Part shown: piece after piece, positions 9,450 to 18,762 of the stretch
How positions within the stretch are numbered: position 1 is the first letter of the stretch
How the letters are laid out: every line of letters starts with the position of its first letter
Origin: GAS188 sp963713805
GTDB taxonomy: Bacteria > Pseudomonadota > Alphaproteobacteria > Rhizobiales > Beijerinckiaceae
Direction: 5' to 3'
Length of the DNA: 64,000 nucleotides
NCBI GenBank assembly: GCA_963713805.1
Contig: CAVQNF010000008.1
Span: 1-64,000 of the forward strand
The notes under the pieces: generated by a model
The model's database searches: none
Seen by the model: the letters and a program-made list of their open reading frames with translations, nothing else
Told to the model about the DNA's origin: nothing
Made by a program: the position numbers and the translations under genes

Positions 9450-10295
9450 ATGAAAACCATCACGGCAGTGGCCGCCAAGAAGCTGGGCAGGTTCCTGGCC
9501 AAGGATTTCCGCGAGATTTTCGGGCCAACTTACGAGGATGTCGCAGAGCGCCTCGGCGCTCTGGCGCGCAGCACGATCGAATGCCTCGGAAGGAGCGATG
9601 CGCTTTACCACAATTTCGAGCATACGCTCCTCGTCACCATGGTCGGGCGCGACATTCTGCGCGGACGCACCCTTTCGGAGCGCATAGAGCCGGCCGATTA
9701 CGATCACCTGATCGTCGCCTGTCTCCTGCACGATATCGGCTATGTGCGCGGCGTGCTGAGCGCCGACACCGAGGAGGAGTTCGTCATCGACAAGAGCGGG
9801 AAACGGGTCACGCTGCCGCGCGGCGCGTCCGATGCTTCGCTTGCGCCCTATCATGTCGACCGCTCCAAGCTGTTCGTCTTCGAGCGGTTGGGAAAATCCC
9901 CGACCCTCGATGCGGCGCGCGTGGCGGAGGCGATCGAGTTCACCCGCTTTCCGCCTCGCCTCGATCGCAAGACGGCCCGGTCGGAGCTCGAGCCGAGGCT
10001 GGTGCAAGCCGCCGATCTCATCGGACAGCTCGGCGATCCTTTGTATCCGAGAAAGGCGAATGCGCTGTATTTCGAATTCGAGGAGATCGGCCTCAATCGG
10101 CAGCTCGGCTACACGTCTCCGGCCGATCTCATCGATAAATATCCAGCGTTCTTTTGGGACAGCGTCTCGATGCACCTCGGCGAAGGCATCAAATATCTCA
10201 ACCTCACGGTGTCCGGGCGCCAGTGGATCGCCAATCTCCATCATCACGTGCTGTGCGCCGAGCATTCCCATCGCCTCATGGGGCCGCAAAGCTGA
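9450..10295 (+). CDS. HD-domain phosphohydrolase
   Basis: Cytoplasmic metal-dependent phosphohydrolase of 281 residues. The metal ligands of an HD domain are visible: YHNFEH with His54 and His58, and LLHDIG with His94-Asp95, followed by further acidic/His residues (YHVDRSKLFVFER). The substrate cannot be predicted; HD enzymes act on nucleotides, cyclic dinucleotides or other phosphoesters. The ATG at 9450 has GGGAG upstream. It stands alone between divergent trcR and convergent ppa. Confidence 0.85.
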   Translation: MKTITAVAAKKLGRFLAKDFREIFGPTYEDVAERLGALARSTIECLGRSDALYHNFEHTLLVTMVGRDILRGRTLSERIEPADYDHLIVACLLHDIGYVRGVLSADTEEEFVIDKSGKRVTLPRGASDASLAPYHVDRSKLFVFERLGKSPTLDAARVAEAIEFTRFPPRLDRKTARSELEPRLVQAADLIGQLGDPLYPRKANALYFEFEEIGLNRQLGYTSPADLIDKYPAFFWDSVSMHLGEGIKYLNLTVSGRQWIANLHHHVLCAEHSHRLMGPQS

Positions 10296-10363
10296 GGTTC
10301 CGCTTCCTCCGCCCGGTGCGCCTTCCGGCACCTTCCGGCGCTCCGGCTGCCGCACCATGATGA

Positions 10364-10897
10364 TCAGCTCGGCTCTTTCGAGCGGGCGATCGCTTCGAGG
10401 ATCAGCCGACGAGCCTCTCCGGCATCACCCCAGCCGCTGAGCTTCACCCATTTGTCCGGCTCGAGGTCCTTGTAATGCAGGAAAAAGTGCTCGATCTGAC
10501 GGCAAGTGATCTGCGGCAAATCCACGTAATTCTCGACATGCACATAGCGTTGGGTCAGCCGGGGGGACGGCACGGCGATGATCTTCTCGTCACCTCCGCC
10601 GTCGTCCTCCATCTTCAGCACGCCGATCGGCCTCACATTGATCACCGCGCCCGGAAAGATCGGGCGAGTATTCGCGACGAGCACATCGATCGGGTCGCCG
10701 TCATCCGACAAGGTATGCGGCACGAAGCCGTAATTGCCGGGATAGCGCATCGGCGTGTAGAGGAACCGGTCGACGACGAGCGTGCCGGCCGCCTTGTCCA
10801 TTTCATATTTGATCGGCTCGCCGCCGAGCGGCACCTCGATGACGACGTTCACGTCGTCGGGCGGCGACCGGCCGACCGGGATCGCGTCGAAATTCAT
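10364..10897 (-). CDS. ppa: Inorganic pyrophosphatase (family I)
   Basis: Hydrolyses pyrophosphate to two phosphates in the cytoplasm, pulling biosynthetic reactions forward. At 177 residues it is normal for bacterial family I enzymes. Active-site landmarks are VEVP-like VIEVPLGGEPIKYE, FLYTPMRYPGNYGFVPHT and the Asp cluster DDGDPIDVLV, with the late HFFLHYKDLEPDKWVK block. The start at 10897 (MNFDAIPVG) matches the family; an upstream in-frame extension overlaps the region before the divergent M24 gene and is not needed. Intact. Confidence 0.97.
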   Translation of the reverse strand: MNFDAIPVGRSPPDDVNVVIEVPLGGEPIKYEMDKAAGTLVVDRFLYTPMRYPGNYGFVPHTLSDDGDPIDVLVANTRPIFPGAVINVRPIGVLKMEDDGGGDEKIIAVPSPRLTQRYVHVENYVDLPQITCRQIEHFFLHYKDLEPDKWVKLSGWGDAGEARRLILEAIARSKEPS

Positions 10898-10975
10898 TGC
10901 GCTATCCTTGTTTGTGCGAGCGAATGCTCGCCGCCTCCGCAGTGATTCCATTCACCAACTCGCAAGGAGCGGAAT

Positions 10976-12151
10976 ATGGTGCCTCTTCCCTTTACCCGCG
11001 ACGAATATTCGTCGCGGCTGGAGAAGATCCGCAAGGAGATGTCCGAACGCGGGCTCGACCTTTTGATCGTCACCGATATTGCGAACCAGCACTATATCAC
11101 CGCCTATGACGGCTGGTCCTTCTACACCCCCCAGGTGGTCCTCGTGCCGCCTCACGGCGAGCCCGTCTGGATCGGCCGATCCATGGACGCGGCCGGCGGC
11201 AAGCTGACCGCCTGGATGAAGCACGAGAACATCGTCGGCTTCCCCGAGGACCATGTCCAGTCGCCCGACCGCCATCCCATGGATTGGATCGGCCAATGGA
11301 TCGCCGACAAGGGGTGGGGCAAGGGTCGGATCGGGATCGAGCTCGAAGCGTACTACTACTCACCCAAGGCTCATGCCCGGCTCACCGCATCGCTTCCGAA
11401 CGCGAAATTCCTCGATGCGGACCTTCTCGTGAACTGGATCAGGGCGGTGAAATCTCCCGCGGAGATCGCCTATCTCCGCCACGCCGCCAAGCTCGCCGAA
11501 GCCGCGGTGAGGAAGGGCTACGAGGTCATCGCTCCCGGTGTCCGCGAATGCGACGCCGTCGCCGCCATCCAGACGGCGCAGTATTGCGCTCTCCCGGATC
11601 ATGCCGGCGACATCACGGCACTGCCTCCGACGATCCTCGCCGGAGAGAACGCATCAGCCCCTCACATCATGTGGAGCCATCGCGTGTTCGCCGAGGGGGA
11701 GACGGTCGCCCTCGAGCTCGCCGGGGCCTGCCGCCGCTATACGGTCGGCCTCGCGAGAACGATGCAGCTCGGCAAGAAGCCCCCGAAGGTGGCGGAGGTC
11801 GAGAAGGCGGTGCTCGAAGGCATGCATGCCGTGCTCGATACGGCGGCTCCGGGGAAGCTCGCCGAGGACGTCGAGGCCGCATGGCGAATGACGATCGCGA
11901 GATACGGCCTCGAGAAGGAATCGCGCATCGGCTATTCGATCGGCGTCGCTTATCCGCCCGACTGGGGAGAGCACACCATCAGCCTTCGGCGAGGCGACCG
12001 AACAATCCTGCGACCCGGTCACGTTCTTCACGCGATCCTGGGCATGTGGATGGAAGGCTGGGGCATCGAGATCAGCGAGACGATCCTCATCACCGAAACC
12101 GGATGCGAAACCCTCGCCAAATGCCCCCGCGACATATGCGTGAAAGCCTGA
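10976..12151 (+). CDS. M24 family hydrolase, ectoine hydrolase (DoeA)-like
   Basis: A pita-bread-fold protein of 391 residues with an N-terminal creatinase-like domain (LPFTRDEYSSRLEKIRKEM, TAYDGWSFYTPQ) and a C-terminal M24 domain from about residue 165. The sequence most resembles ectoine hydrolase DoeA/EutD and Xaa-Pro dipeptidases. Several canonical metal ligands of M24 peptidases are not obvious (ALELAGACRRY in place of a D-x-G-x motif), as in the non-peptidase branch. Ectoine ring opening is therefore plausible but unproven, and no other ectoine catabolism genes adjoin it. AAGGAGCGGAAT precedes the ATG. Confidence 0.75.
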   Translation: MVPLPFTRDEYSSRLEKIRKEMSERGLDLLIVTDIANQHYITAYDGWSFYTPQVVLVPPHGEPVWIGRSMDAAGGKLTAWMKHENIVGFPEDHVQSPDRHPMDWIGQWIADKGWGKGRIGIELEAYYYSPKAHARLTASLPNAKFLDADLLVNWIRAVKSPAEIAYLRHAAKLAEAAVRKGYEVIAPGVRECDAVAAIQTAQYCALPDHAGDITALPPTILAGENASAPHIMWSHRVFAEGETVALELAGACRRYTVGLARTMQLGKKPPKVAEVEKAVLEGMHAVLDTAAPGKLAEDVEAAWRMTIARYGLEKESRIGYSIGVAYPPDWGEHTISLRRGDRTILRPGHVLHAILGMWMEGWGIEISETILITETGCETLAKCPRDICVKA

Positions 12152-12441
12152 GAGACCAGGCGCGCAAGACGGCTTAAAGGACGTAGGGTCAACAAGACTG
12201 ATCGTCTTGGTCGGTCGTCGTCCTCGGGGCCGAGCGACCGGATGTGCAGAGCCGGATCATCGATCAGAGAAGGGATCACGTAGCGTCATTTTGAGTGTCG
12301 AAGCATGATCTCATCGCAGAAAAGCTTTCATGTCCGCGGATCATGATCGAGCGGTTTCCGCCCGCCTCCGACCTCGATGGGTCGGGAGCTCGATCACATC
12401 CGCGTGCGGATCAGGACAAGACAAGGTCGAGGCCATCATCC

Positions 12442-13185
12442 ATGCTCATTGACTACGATCATTCGCAGAATCGTCACACGCTGAGCGGTGCCGCGGCGGC
12501 GTTATCGACCGTATTTCGGCATCATCTCCCCGCGAGCTTGCTCGATGTAGGGTGCGGGACCGGCACCTGGCTGCGCGCGGCCGCCGAGCTTGGCATCCCG
12601 GACCTTTACGGAATCGATGGCATCTTGGTGCCTCAGGATGAGCTCCATGTCGCAAAGGCGCTGGTCGGCCAATTCGATCTGTCTCGCCCGTTCTTCGTCG
12701 GCCGCCGGTTCGAAACCGTCTTGTGCTTGGAAGTTGCCGAGCATCTTGCTTCGTCCTCGGCGGCATCACTGATCTCTTCGATCGTGGCGCATGCGGATGA
12801 GGTCGTGTTCAGCGCGGCCATCCCGGGCCAGCCCGGACAGCATCATGTCAACTGCCAATGGCCCGAATACTGGCAAGATCATTTCAATGCTCGAGGCTTC
12901 GCCTGCGATGATGCGATACGCTGGGAGATCTGGGACGACGACCGCGTCGAGCCCTGGTACCGGCAGAATATCTTTCGCGCGACGCGCGATCCGTCGCGCG
13001 CGGGCAGTGAGCCCAGGATCAGACCCGTCGTCCACCCACGGTTCGTCGGCGCCTTTTGCCACGCGGCCGTCCTCGAGCGCATGCGGCTCGTCGAAGGGGG
13101 ATCGGAGCCAGGAGCATGGTATCTCGGAATTGCCACACGAAAGGCATTCGCCCGGCTTTCACGAAAACCAAAAAGGGACGAATAG
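12442..13185 (+). CDS. Class I SAM-dependent methyltransferase
   Basis: Protein of about 247 residues with the glycine-rich SAM-binding motif LLDVGCGTGTWL, an acidic residue after the second strand (LYGIDG) and a post-motif segment VLCLEVAEHL. A distinctive HHVNCQWPEYWQDHF block and FACDDAIRWEIW follow, a pattern seen in methyltransferases of polysaccharide loci. The target is unknown. ATG 12442 gives a compact domain; a longer frame to 12295 exists but its extra residues look non-homologous. No operon partner. Confidence 0.75.
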   Translation: MLIDYDHSQNRHTLSGAAAALSTVFRHHLPASLLDVGCGTGTWLRAAAELGIPDLYGIDGILVPQDELHVAKALVGQFDLSRPFFVGRRFETVLCLEVAEHLASSSAASLISSIVAHADEVVFSAAIPGQPGQHHVNCQWPEYWQDHFNARGFACDDAIRWEIWDDDRVEPWYRQNIFRATRDPSRAGSEPRIRPVVHPRFVGAFCHAAVLERMRLVEGGSEPGAWYLGIATRKAFARLSRKPKRDE

Positions 13186-13403
13186 GTTTTTCCGACCGCT
13201 TTGCACAAATGGATCCGCTTGCGAGCGTGTAAGCGCCGTCGCACGACCGATCCCGAAAGAATTGCGAAGCTTTTCGATCCGGCCATTGATGTATTGCGCC
13301 GCCCGGCGATATCGCCTCTAATGTTATCAATAACAGAGGCCATGTTCATCGCGAGGCCGTGGACCGAAGGGGCGAGTGGGCTGTCGTTTGTGGCAGTGAA
13401 TCG

Positions 13404-14510
13404 ATGCAACGGCGGGATCGTCTCGAGCTCACGAGGGTCGGCGGGGCGACCGCGCTGCCGGCGATCCTTCGCGATCTGGGAGCCGACGCGAGTGCGGTCG
13501 TCGGCGTCGCCGGGTTGAGCCGGGAAATACTCGCCGACCCCGAAAACGTGATTCCCTTCTCATCGCTCGGGCATTTGCTGCAGCAAAGCACCGCAGCCAC
13601 GCAATGCGATCATGTCGGGTTGCTGCTCGGTCAAAGGTCCACGATCTCGTCCTTCGGTTACCTCGGCCTCCTCGTCGAGAACTCGCCGCAAGTGCGCACC
13701 GCCCTCGACAATCTCATCCGCTATTTCCACATCCACGATGGGCGGGGCGTTCCGATTCTCGAGGTTTCGCAAGGCACGGCCTCGCTCGGCTATACGATCT
13801 TCGAGAATTCCGTGCCCGGCGCGCTCGACCTCATCGACAGCGCGGTCGCGAGCCTGTTCAACATCCTGCGGCGGCTGTGCGGCGCCTCCTGGCAAGCCAT
13901 CGAAATCGGCTTGCCGCGCCCGAAGCCGCGCAACACCAGGCCCTTCGACAGCTTCTTCAACGCCCCCTTGCGATTTTCCGCCGAGCACGGTGTCGTCGTG
14001 TTCCCGGTCGACTGGCTGGCGCGACCGGTGCGGGACGCGAACCCTTTGATTCGCGGCCTCGTGGAAGATCATATCGGCGAGCTCGAAGCGCAGGCCGTCG
14101 AAAGCTTCGAGACGCAGCTCCGCCGCCTGTTGCGGACGCTCGTGCTGACGCGGCGATGTTCGCTCGAGACCGTGGGCCAGCTCTTCAACCTCGAGCCGCG
14201 CACCCTCGCCCGGCGATTGGAACGCGAGGACATCAAATTTCGCGCGCTCGTCGACGAGGCCCGCTACGAGGTAGCGCGCCATCTTTTAACCGACACCTCG
14301 CTCGCGATGACGCATGTGGCCGCGATGCTCGACTATTCGGAAGCCAGCGCCTTCTCGCGCGCCTTCCGCCGCTGGTCGGGCAAGACGCCGATCGCCTGGC
14401 GAGCGGACCGCCGCCTTCGCGAACCGACGCCGGCGCGGAAACCTGCCGCAGGCGAGATTCGCATGGCGATGAGCGGGGCTCCGGGGAAGGGTCGCGCCTC
14501 CCGGCAATAA
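13404..14510 (+). CDS. AraC-family transcriptional regulator
   Basis: DNA-binding regulator of 368 residues. The N-terminal arabinose-binding-like domain (about residues 1-240, with SFGYLGLLVENSPQVRTALDN) is of the OruR/ArgR-type found in amino acid regulators. The C-terminal AraC domain carries two helix-turn-helix motifs, ETVGQLFNLEPRTLARRLE and the signature AMLDYSEASAFSRAFRRWSGKTP. A GTG at 13359 would add 15 residues; ATG 13404 fits relatives better. Its target is unknown, but it faces the Omp25-like gene in convergent orientation. Confidence 0.88.
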   Translation: MQRRDRLELTRVGGATALPAILRDLGADASAVVGVAGLSREILADPENVIPFSSLGHLLQQSTAATQCDHVGLLLGQRSTISSFGYLGLLVENSPQVRTALDNLIRYFHIHDGRGVPILEVSQGTASLGYTIFENSVPGALDLIDSAVASLFNILRRLCGASWQAIEIGLPRPKPRNTRPFDSFFNAPLRFSAEHGVVVFPVDWLARPVRDANPLIRGLVEDHIGELEAQAVESFETQLRRLLRTLVLTRRCSLETVGQLFNLEPRTLARRLEREDIKFRALVDEARYEVARHLLTDTSLAMTHVAAMLDYSEASAFSRAFRRWSGKTPIAWRADRRLREPTPARKPAAGEIRMAMSGAPGKGRASRQ

Positions 14511-14618
14511 GGACCGGATGCCCTCGGCGATCGGTGCGGAACGGCTTCGTCTCTCTTCCGGTGAAGGTATCGACGGCGCGTGTCGCCTTCCCATGGCGAT
14601 CGATCGTCACGAACGGAT

Positions 14619-14647
14619 AAAAAAACGGCGGGCTTGCGGCCCGCCGG
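14619..14647 (-). terminator. Rho-independent terminator of the Omp25-like gene
   Basis: On the minus strand a stem of CGGCGGGCC/GCAAGCCCGCCG type (14626-14647) is followed by seven thymines (14625-14619). It lies 30 bases past the stop of the outer-membrane gene and may also end the AraC transcript from the other side. Confidence 0.85.
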
Positions 14648-14676
14648 TTTCGATTGATCGAGATGATCCCCGGGGC

Positions 14677-15666
14677 TTACCAGAACTTGTAGTTCAGGCC
14701 GACCCGCACGACGTTCACGTTGATGCTCCGGTTCGAATTGTTGAAGGCTGCCGCGACGCCCGGAAGGAAGAGGCCCGGCGCGCTGTTGACGTGACCGAAG
14801 TTCTCATAGAGATATTCGCCCTTGACGGTCCAGTTCGGGGTGAAGGCATATTCGACGCCGCCACCGACCGTCCAGCCAGTCTTGGTGCTCGAGCTGCGGC
14901 TGGTGACGCCCGTGCCGATGACCGTCGACACCGGCACGCCCGTTAGATTGGTTGGTGTTCCGATGGTGGGGATGGTGCCCAAGGGTGCGGTGGTCGCGAG
15001 AAGAGCCGAGCCGACGTTGTTGTTGTTGTTGTTGACGCCGCCATAGGCGAGACCGCCTGTCGCGTAGACCAGGATGCGGTCGAAGGCATAGCCGGCCCGC
15101 AGGCGAACGGTGCCGATATACTGGTTGTTGTTGTTGTGGTTACTGGTTGCGATATTCGATGGCGTGAACACCGTGCCGGGGAATTGCGGCAAGGTGAACG
15201 AGCCGAAGACCACCCCGTTATTGCGATTGCGGTTGATGTTGGCCCAGTCGATATCCGTCTCGGCGCCCACCACGAAGCCCGAGCCGATGCCGAATTGGTA
15301 ATTATAGCCCGCCTGCACGCCGCCGATGAAGCCACCGTTATTGCTGCTGCCGCTGGAGGCGAAGGGAACCACGCCGCCCCCGAACGGCACGGCGCCGACG
15401 AAGGGGAAACCCCCGTTGTTGTTGCGGTTGTTGTTTGCCCAGCCGTAGCCGGCATTCAGGCCGACGTAAAAGCCGGTCCAGGTGAAGGCCGGCGGCACAT
15501 AGACCGGGGCCAAGGGCGGACCCTTTCGCGAGGGAAGATCCGCGGCCAGAGCCGACCCCCCGAGAATGCCGAGCGCTGCCGTCGCCAGGACCGCGCTCTT
15601 CAAGCGGGCACCGAATGTCTTGCGTCCGAGTTGAGATACGCAGGTTGAATACATGATCTTCCTCAC
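14677..15666 (-). CDS. Omp25-like outer-membrane beta-barrel, Asn-rich loops
   Basis: Surface protein of 329 residues. The signal peptide ends at GGSALAADLP, and the mature part begins with the Omp25/Hbp-family start FTWTGFYVGLNAGYGW. Barrel strands recur (GYNYQFGIGSGFVVGAETDIDW, split by loops; VRLRAGYAFDRILVYATGGLAYG) and the chain ends VVRVGLNYKFW with the terminal aromatic used for outer-membrane insertion. Loops contain asparagine runs (WANNNRNNNGG, NHNNNNQY and six Asn in a row) encoded by perfect AAC repeats. ATG at 15654 could be the true start. A terminator follows, and a long AT-richer leader precedes it. Confidence 0.9.
   Translation of the reverse strand: MRKIMYSTCVSQLGRKTFGARLKSAVLATAALGILGGSALAADLPSRKGPPLAPVYVPPAFTWTGFYVGLNAGYGWANNNRNNNGGFPFVGAVPFGGGVVPFASSGSSNNGGFIGGVQAGYNYQFGIGSGFVVGAETDIDWANINRNRNNGVVFGSFTLPQFPGTVFTPSNIATSNHNNNNQYIGTVRLRAGYAFDRILVYATGGLAYGGVNNNNNNVGSALLATTAPLGTIPTIGTPTNLTGVPVSTVIGTGVTSRSSSTKTGWTVGGGVEYAFTPNWTVKGEYLYENFGHVNSAPGLFLPGVAAAFNNSNRSINVNVVRVGLNYKFW
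15018..15035. repeat. Perfect (AAC)6 trinucleotide run inside the Omp25-like gene
   Basis: Six identical AAC codons on the coding (minus) strand, seen as GTT x6 on the plus strand. Shorter runs of the same codon lie at 15124-15135 and 15415-15435. Changes in copy number would keep the reading frame and alter loop length. Confidence 0.9.
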
Positions 15667-16668
15667 AGTGCATTCTCCGTTGTTGGTCCATTGCTACGTT
15701 GCGAGAGGAAAAGCCGCTTGACATCTGAAGCATTCGCCTGGACATTTTTCGACAACCTTGCCAATTCGCCCTGATTTCGAGGCCACGTGGCAAAATTGTC
15801 GCATCATTGGAATGATTTCCAAGCATTTGCCATAATTCCGAAGTCTCGGCTTTGGTTCCATTGCTTTGGCTGCGCAAAATATGGCGCGCGAATGGCGTTT
15901 TCTTCTTTCGACCGGCCGCTTTCTGGTATCCGAATGGTTCGCGCCGCGGAGCGGCACTGTGCGGCGGGAATTGGGCTGGTTGTGAATTGGCTCGATCTTC
16001 ACCCGAAGAGGCGCGCATCGACAGCGCAGCGAAATACCGGCCACCTGAGGATGATCCGCACATCCCGGACCTGCTTACGGCCCGGGGTCATGCGGCAAAT
16101 CAATGAAATGAGGGCGGCGCGGGCTCCATCCGGACGCGCATCGCTTCACCCTTGAGAGGCGCACCCCCGGCACCTGCGGCGCGTGACGCTCCTGACGTCA
16201 GCGGTGTCGGCCCTCCACGGTGTGGCCGCGATCAGAGCGGGCGCAGCAAATCGAGGTGGTGCCCTCGAAGTCTGCGCAAGGGGTGCCGGCCGTCAATGGA
16301 CTCGCAATCTGTGAGCGTCGGCGTGTGCGTGAACCGGACATGGCCGACAGGATGAACGTCTCGCCGAGCAGCGAGCGCCCTGCCAGAGCGCATCGATTGC
16401 CAAGCAACATCGCTTCCCCCGGCTGACGCCTTCGCGGCGCGAGCACGACGCGCTTTCCCCCACGAGCACGACCGACGTCGGCAAGTCATGTCAAGACGAG
16501 CTCGTGCTCTGTCAAGCAATCGCAGCCGCTCATGTGATCTATTGTATTTGAACTAAAGCTTCGATCTGGTGCGGCATTGTTCGGATCTCTAAATATATCT
16601 GGGACCGCCAGCCAAATGGATTTGTGCGAGCAGGATTAAGGAGAAAAGATTCGTTCTGGGGAGGTCGA
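15667..16668. other. Kilobase without a recognisable gene
   Basis: Only scattered short frames, none with recognisable motifs or consistent codon use. The part at about 15700-15930 is clearly AT-richer than the surroundings and probably holds the promoter and 5' leader of the outer-membrane gene. The part at about 16150-16500 has frames on both strands without homology that I can name. A promoter for the gene at 16669 should lie near 16550-16640, where the sequence is again AT-rich. Confidence 0.5.
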
Positions 16669-17079
16669 ATGACTGCGAATACTCAAGACTCTCGCCCGGA
16701 TCCGTCGATCGTGGCGCGCGGCGTCGAGGAGCTCGGGAGCGCGCCTGCCGACGAGGCCGAAGAGCAGCACCACGGCTTGTATTGCGTGGCGATCGGAACG
16801 GACCCCGCGGGACGGGAACACCGCATCAAGATCCGGGAGGCGGGAACGAGCTTCATCATGATCGACAGCCGCAGACGCTGTCGGGTGAACGCGCATTGGG
16901 CGCGCCGGCTCACGGAGGAGGACATCGCCAAGGAAGTGGCATTCGTCTTCCGGGTGAAGGTCAACGCCTTCGAATATCCGGAGGTCACCGGCCTCGGCGA
17001 AGCGGCGCCGGCGCGAACACGAGAAAGCAAAGCGAAATATTGGAAAGCTTGGGGGCGCAAGACGAATTGCAGGGGTTAG
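16669..17079 (+). CDS. Hypothetical protein
   Basis: Unrecognised soluble protein of 136 residues. It has an acidic N-terminal third (EELGSAPADEAEEQHHG), a central beta-like part (YCVAIGTDPAGREHRIKI, FIMIDSRRRCRVNAHW) and a basic C-terminus. The start is supported by GGGGAGG a few bases upstream. Codon use matches neighbouring real genes, which is the main reason for calling it. No partner genes. Confidence 0.55.
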   Translation: MTANTQDSRPDPSIVARGVEELGSAPADEAEEQHHGLYCVAIGTDPAGREHRIKIREAGTSFIMIDSRRRCRVNAHWARRLTEEDIAKEVAFVFRVKVNAFEYPEVTGLGEAAPARTRESKAKYWKAWGRKTNCRG

Positions 17080-17131
17080 GCGAGTGCGTATTTTAGGCAA
17101 TCGCGCGCACTGTCTTTTTTAAGCGAGGATT

Positions 17132-17995
17132 TCAGCGCCAACCCACGCGCTGGAAGAAGGCCGCGATCTCGGCTGCGGCGCGATCGGGATCTTCGCGATG
17201 GGGAAAGTGTCCGACGCCCGGAAAGAGCGCGAGGTCGAGATCGCTAAAACTCGCGCCAAGCCGGTCGGTCCAGTCGTACGGAAACAGCGGATCGTGCTCG
17301 GGCCACCGCAAGCAAGTCGGCACCGTGATCGCTGGGAGGAGAGGGGCCTCGCCCTTCATCATGCGGATCCGGGCGCCATGGGCGGCGCGATAATGGGCAA
17401 AGCCGCCGGCGAGATTGCCGGGCTTCAGGAAATTGTCGGTGAAGGCCTCGATCACATCGTCGAACGCCTCCTTACGGTGCGACCAATGGCGCAGGAAGTG
17501 CGCGATGAACATGCGGCAGCTGTCGCGCGTTGCGCCCACTAGGCCCGGCGCCATCTCCATCTGGTTGAAGGACTGGTACCAGATCTCGTTGAGCCGGTCG
17601 GGCGCCGCCATCCGGGGACCGATACCGGGATAGACGAAGTCGAAGAAAAACAGCCCGGCAAGCCGCTCCGGCGCCGTCCGCGCCAGCGGCTGCATCGCCG
17701 CGCCGCCGACGTCGTGGCCAATGACGCCGACCCGCGCAACGCCGAGAGCGTCGAGCAGCGCCAGCATGTCGGCGGCATGGTCCGCGGGGCCGAACGGACC
17801 CGCGGGCTTGGCGCTGTCCCCGAAGCCGCGCAGGTCCGGGGCAATCAGCGTGTAGCGATCGGCGAGCCGCTTCATGACCGGCTCCCAGGAGAGCCAGAAC
17901 TCCGGCCAGCCGTGCAGCAGCAGCAACGGTCGCCCCGCGCCGGTCCGCGCGACGTGGAAGCTCGCGCCGTTCGCCTCAATCGTTAGGTGTTCCAT
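17132..17995 (-). CDS. Alpha/beta hydrolase, epoxide hydrolase-like
   Basis: Complete 287-residue cytoplasmic hydrolase. The oxyanion loop HGWPEFW is at about residues 29-34, the nucleophile elbow GHDVGG puts Asp95 in the place used by epoxide hydrolases and haloalkane dehalogenases, and the catalytic His sits in GVGHFPHREDP near residue 263. A cap domain lies between (FVYPGIGPRMAAPDRLNEIWYQ, split by helices). The HGxP form of the oxyanion motif favours epoxide hydrolase over dehalogenase. The start overlaps the end of the frame-corrected DUF5615 gene, so they may share a transcript. Confidence 0.85.
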   Translation of the reverse strand: MEHLTIEANGASFHVARTGAGRPLLLLHGWPEFWLSWEPVMKRLADRYTLIAPDLRGFGDSAKPAGPFGPADHAADMLALLDALGVARVGVIGHDVGGAAMQPLARTAPERLAGLFFFDFVYPGIGPRMAAPDRLNEIWYQSFNQMEMAPGLVGATRDSCRMFIAHFLRHWSHRKEAFDDVIEAFTDNFLKPGNLAGGFAHYRAAHGARIRMMKGEAPLLPAITVPTCLRWPEHDPLFPYDWTDRLGASFSDLDLALFPGVGHFPHREDPDRAAAEIAAFFQRVGWR

Positions 17996-18284
17996 GGGGT
18001 TCGATTTCCTAGGCTGCGCGCCTCAGCAAGCGTTGGATCCCGCCACCGCGTATTCGGCAGCCTGATCCAAACCACGACCGGCCGCATGTCGGTCAGCACC
18101 TGCGCCACGCGAAGTCCTCGTCTTTCATGACGATCGTGGCAGCGGTATCAGTGGCATCATCCCAGATCGCCGCGTCGGACGCGGCCTCCATTCGCCTGTC
18201 GGCGACATGCTCGGCCTCATCCCCCTTGGGAGCGAGCCACCTGGCGAGAGCAGATCGTAGCTGGGCGTCGACGAGAAACCGCAT
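17983..18284 (-). CDS. DUF5615 PIN-like toxin (frameshifted near the end)
   Basis: PIN-like nuclease of the DUF5615 family, the usual toxin partner of DUF433 antitoxins. The start MRFLVDAQL carries the conserved first Asp, and IVMKDEDFAWRR contains the second acidic cluster. The straight reading stops at 18093, but a one-base change there continues with VLTDMRPVVVWIRLPNT, the family's C-terminal motif, to a TAA at 17983 that overlaps the hydrolase start. The start overlaps the DUF433 stop as TAATG. It is either an error in the sequence or a disabled toxin. Confidence 0.75.
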
Positions 18285-18508
18285 TAGGCGATGTGCAACA
18301 CCGGGTGGTCGCTCTGGCGGACCGCGTATTCGAGCGCCGCAGTGATATCTTCGGCTTCGAGCAACGGATAATCCTCGAGGATTTCCTCGCGGCTGGCGCC
18401 CGCGGCCAAGAGATCGAGCACGTCCTTCACGCGAATGCGCAGGCCGCGCAGGCAGGGACGCCCGCCGCATTGGCCGGGATCGACCGTTATGCGGTGTATT
18501 TCGCTCAT
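18284..18508 (-). CDS. DUF433 antitoxin
   Basis: Complete 74-residue winged-helix antitoxin. Signature elements are ITVDPGQCGGRPCLRGLRI, VKDVLDLLAAGAS and EILEDYPLLEAEDITAAL. DUF433 proteins neutralise DUF5615 or other PIN toxins and probably autoregulate. It is the first gene of the pair and shares one base with the toxin start (TAATG). Confidence 0.9.
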   Translation of the reverse strand: MSEIHRITVDPGQCGGRPCLRGLRIRVKDVLDLLAAGASREEILEDYPLLEAEDITAALEYAVRQSDHPVLHIA

Positions 18509-18762
18509 CGCGGATTCCCTGAACTCACAATTACCGTTCCGCCGAGCATAGCACCTTGGGCCGGAACGGGCACCGTCAGGCGGCGACCTCCTCGTCCGTG
18601 GTGTCGTTCAGGGATTGGTCGAGGTCTTCGCCGTCGAGCGTCCCCCAGATAGAATTCGTGGTCCCGGTCAGTGAGTTAAGAACACGCGTTCACGCGTTGG
18701 GTGGAGGGTCGTGAGCCGTTCGATGATTTCGTCGCGCAGAACGAGACGAGCAGCCCACCCCC

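Noticed and set aside
16198..16519. Overlapping minus-strand frames in the large gap
   Set aside because: Codon use differs between frames, no motif is visible and none has a ribosome-binding site.
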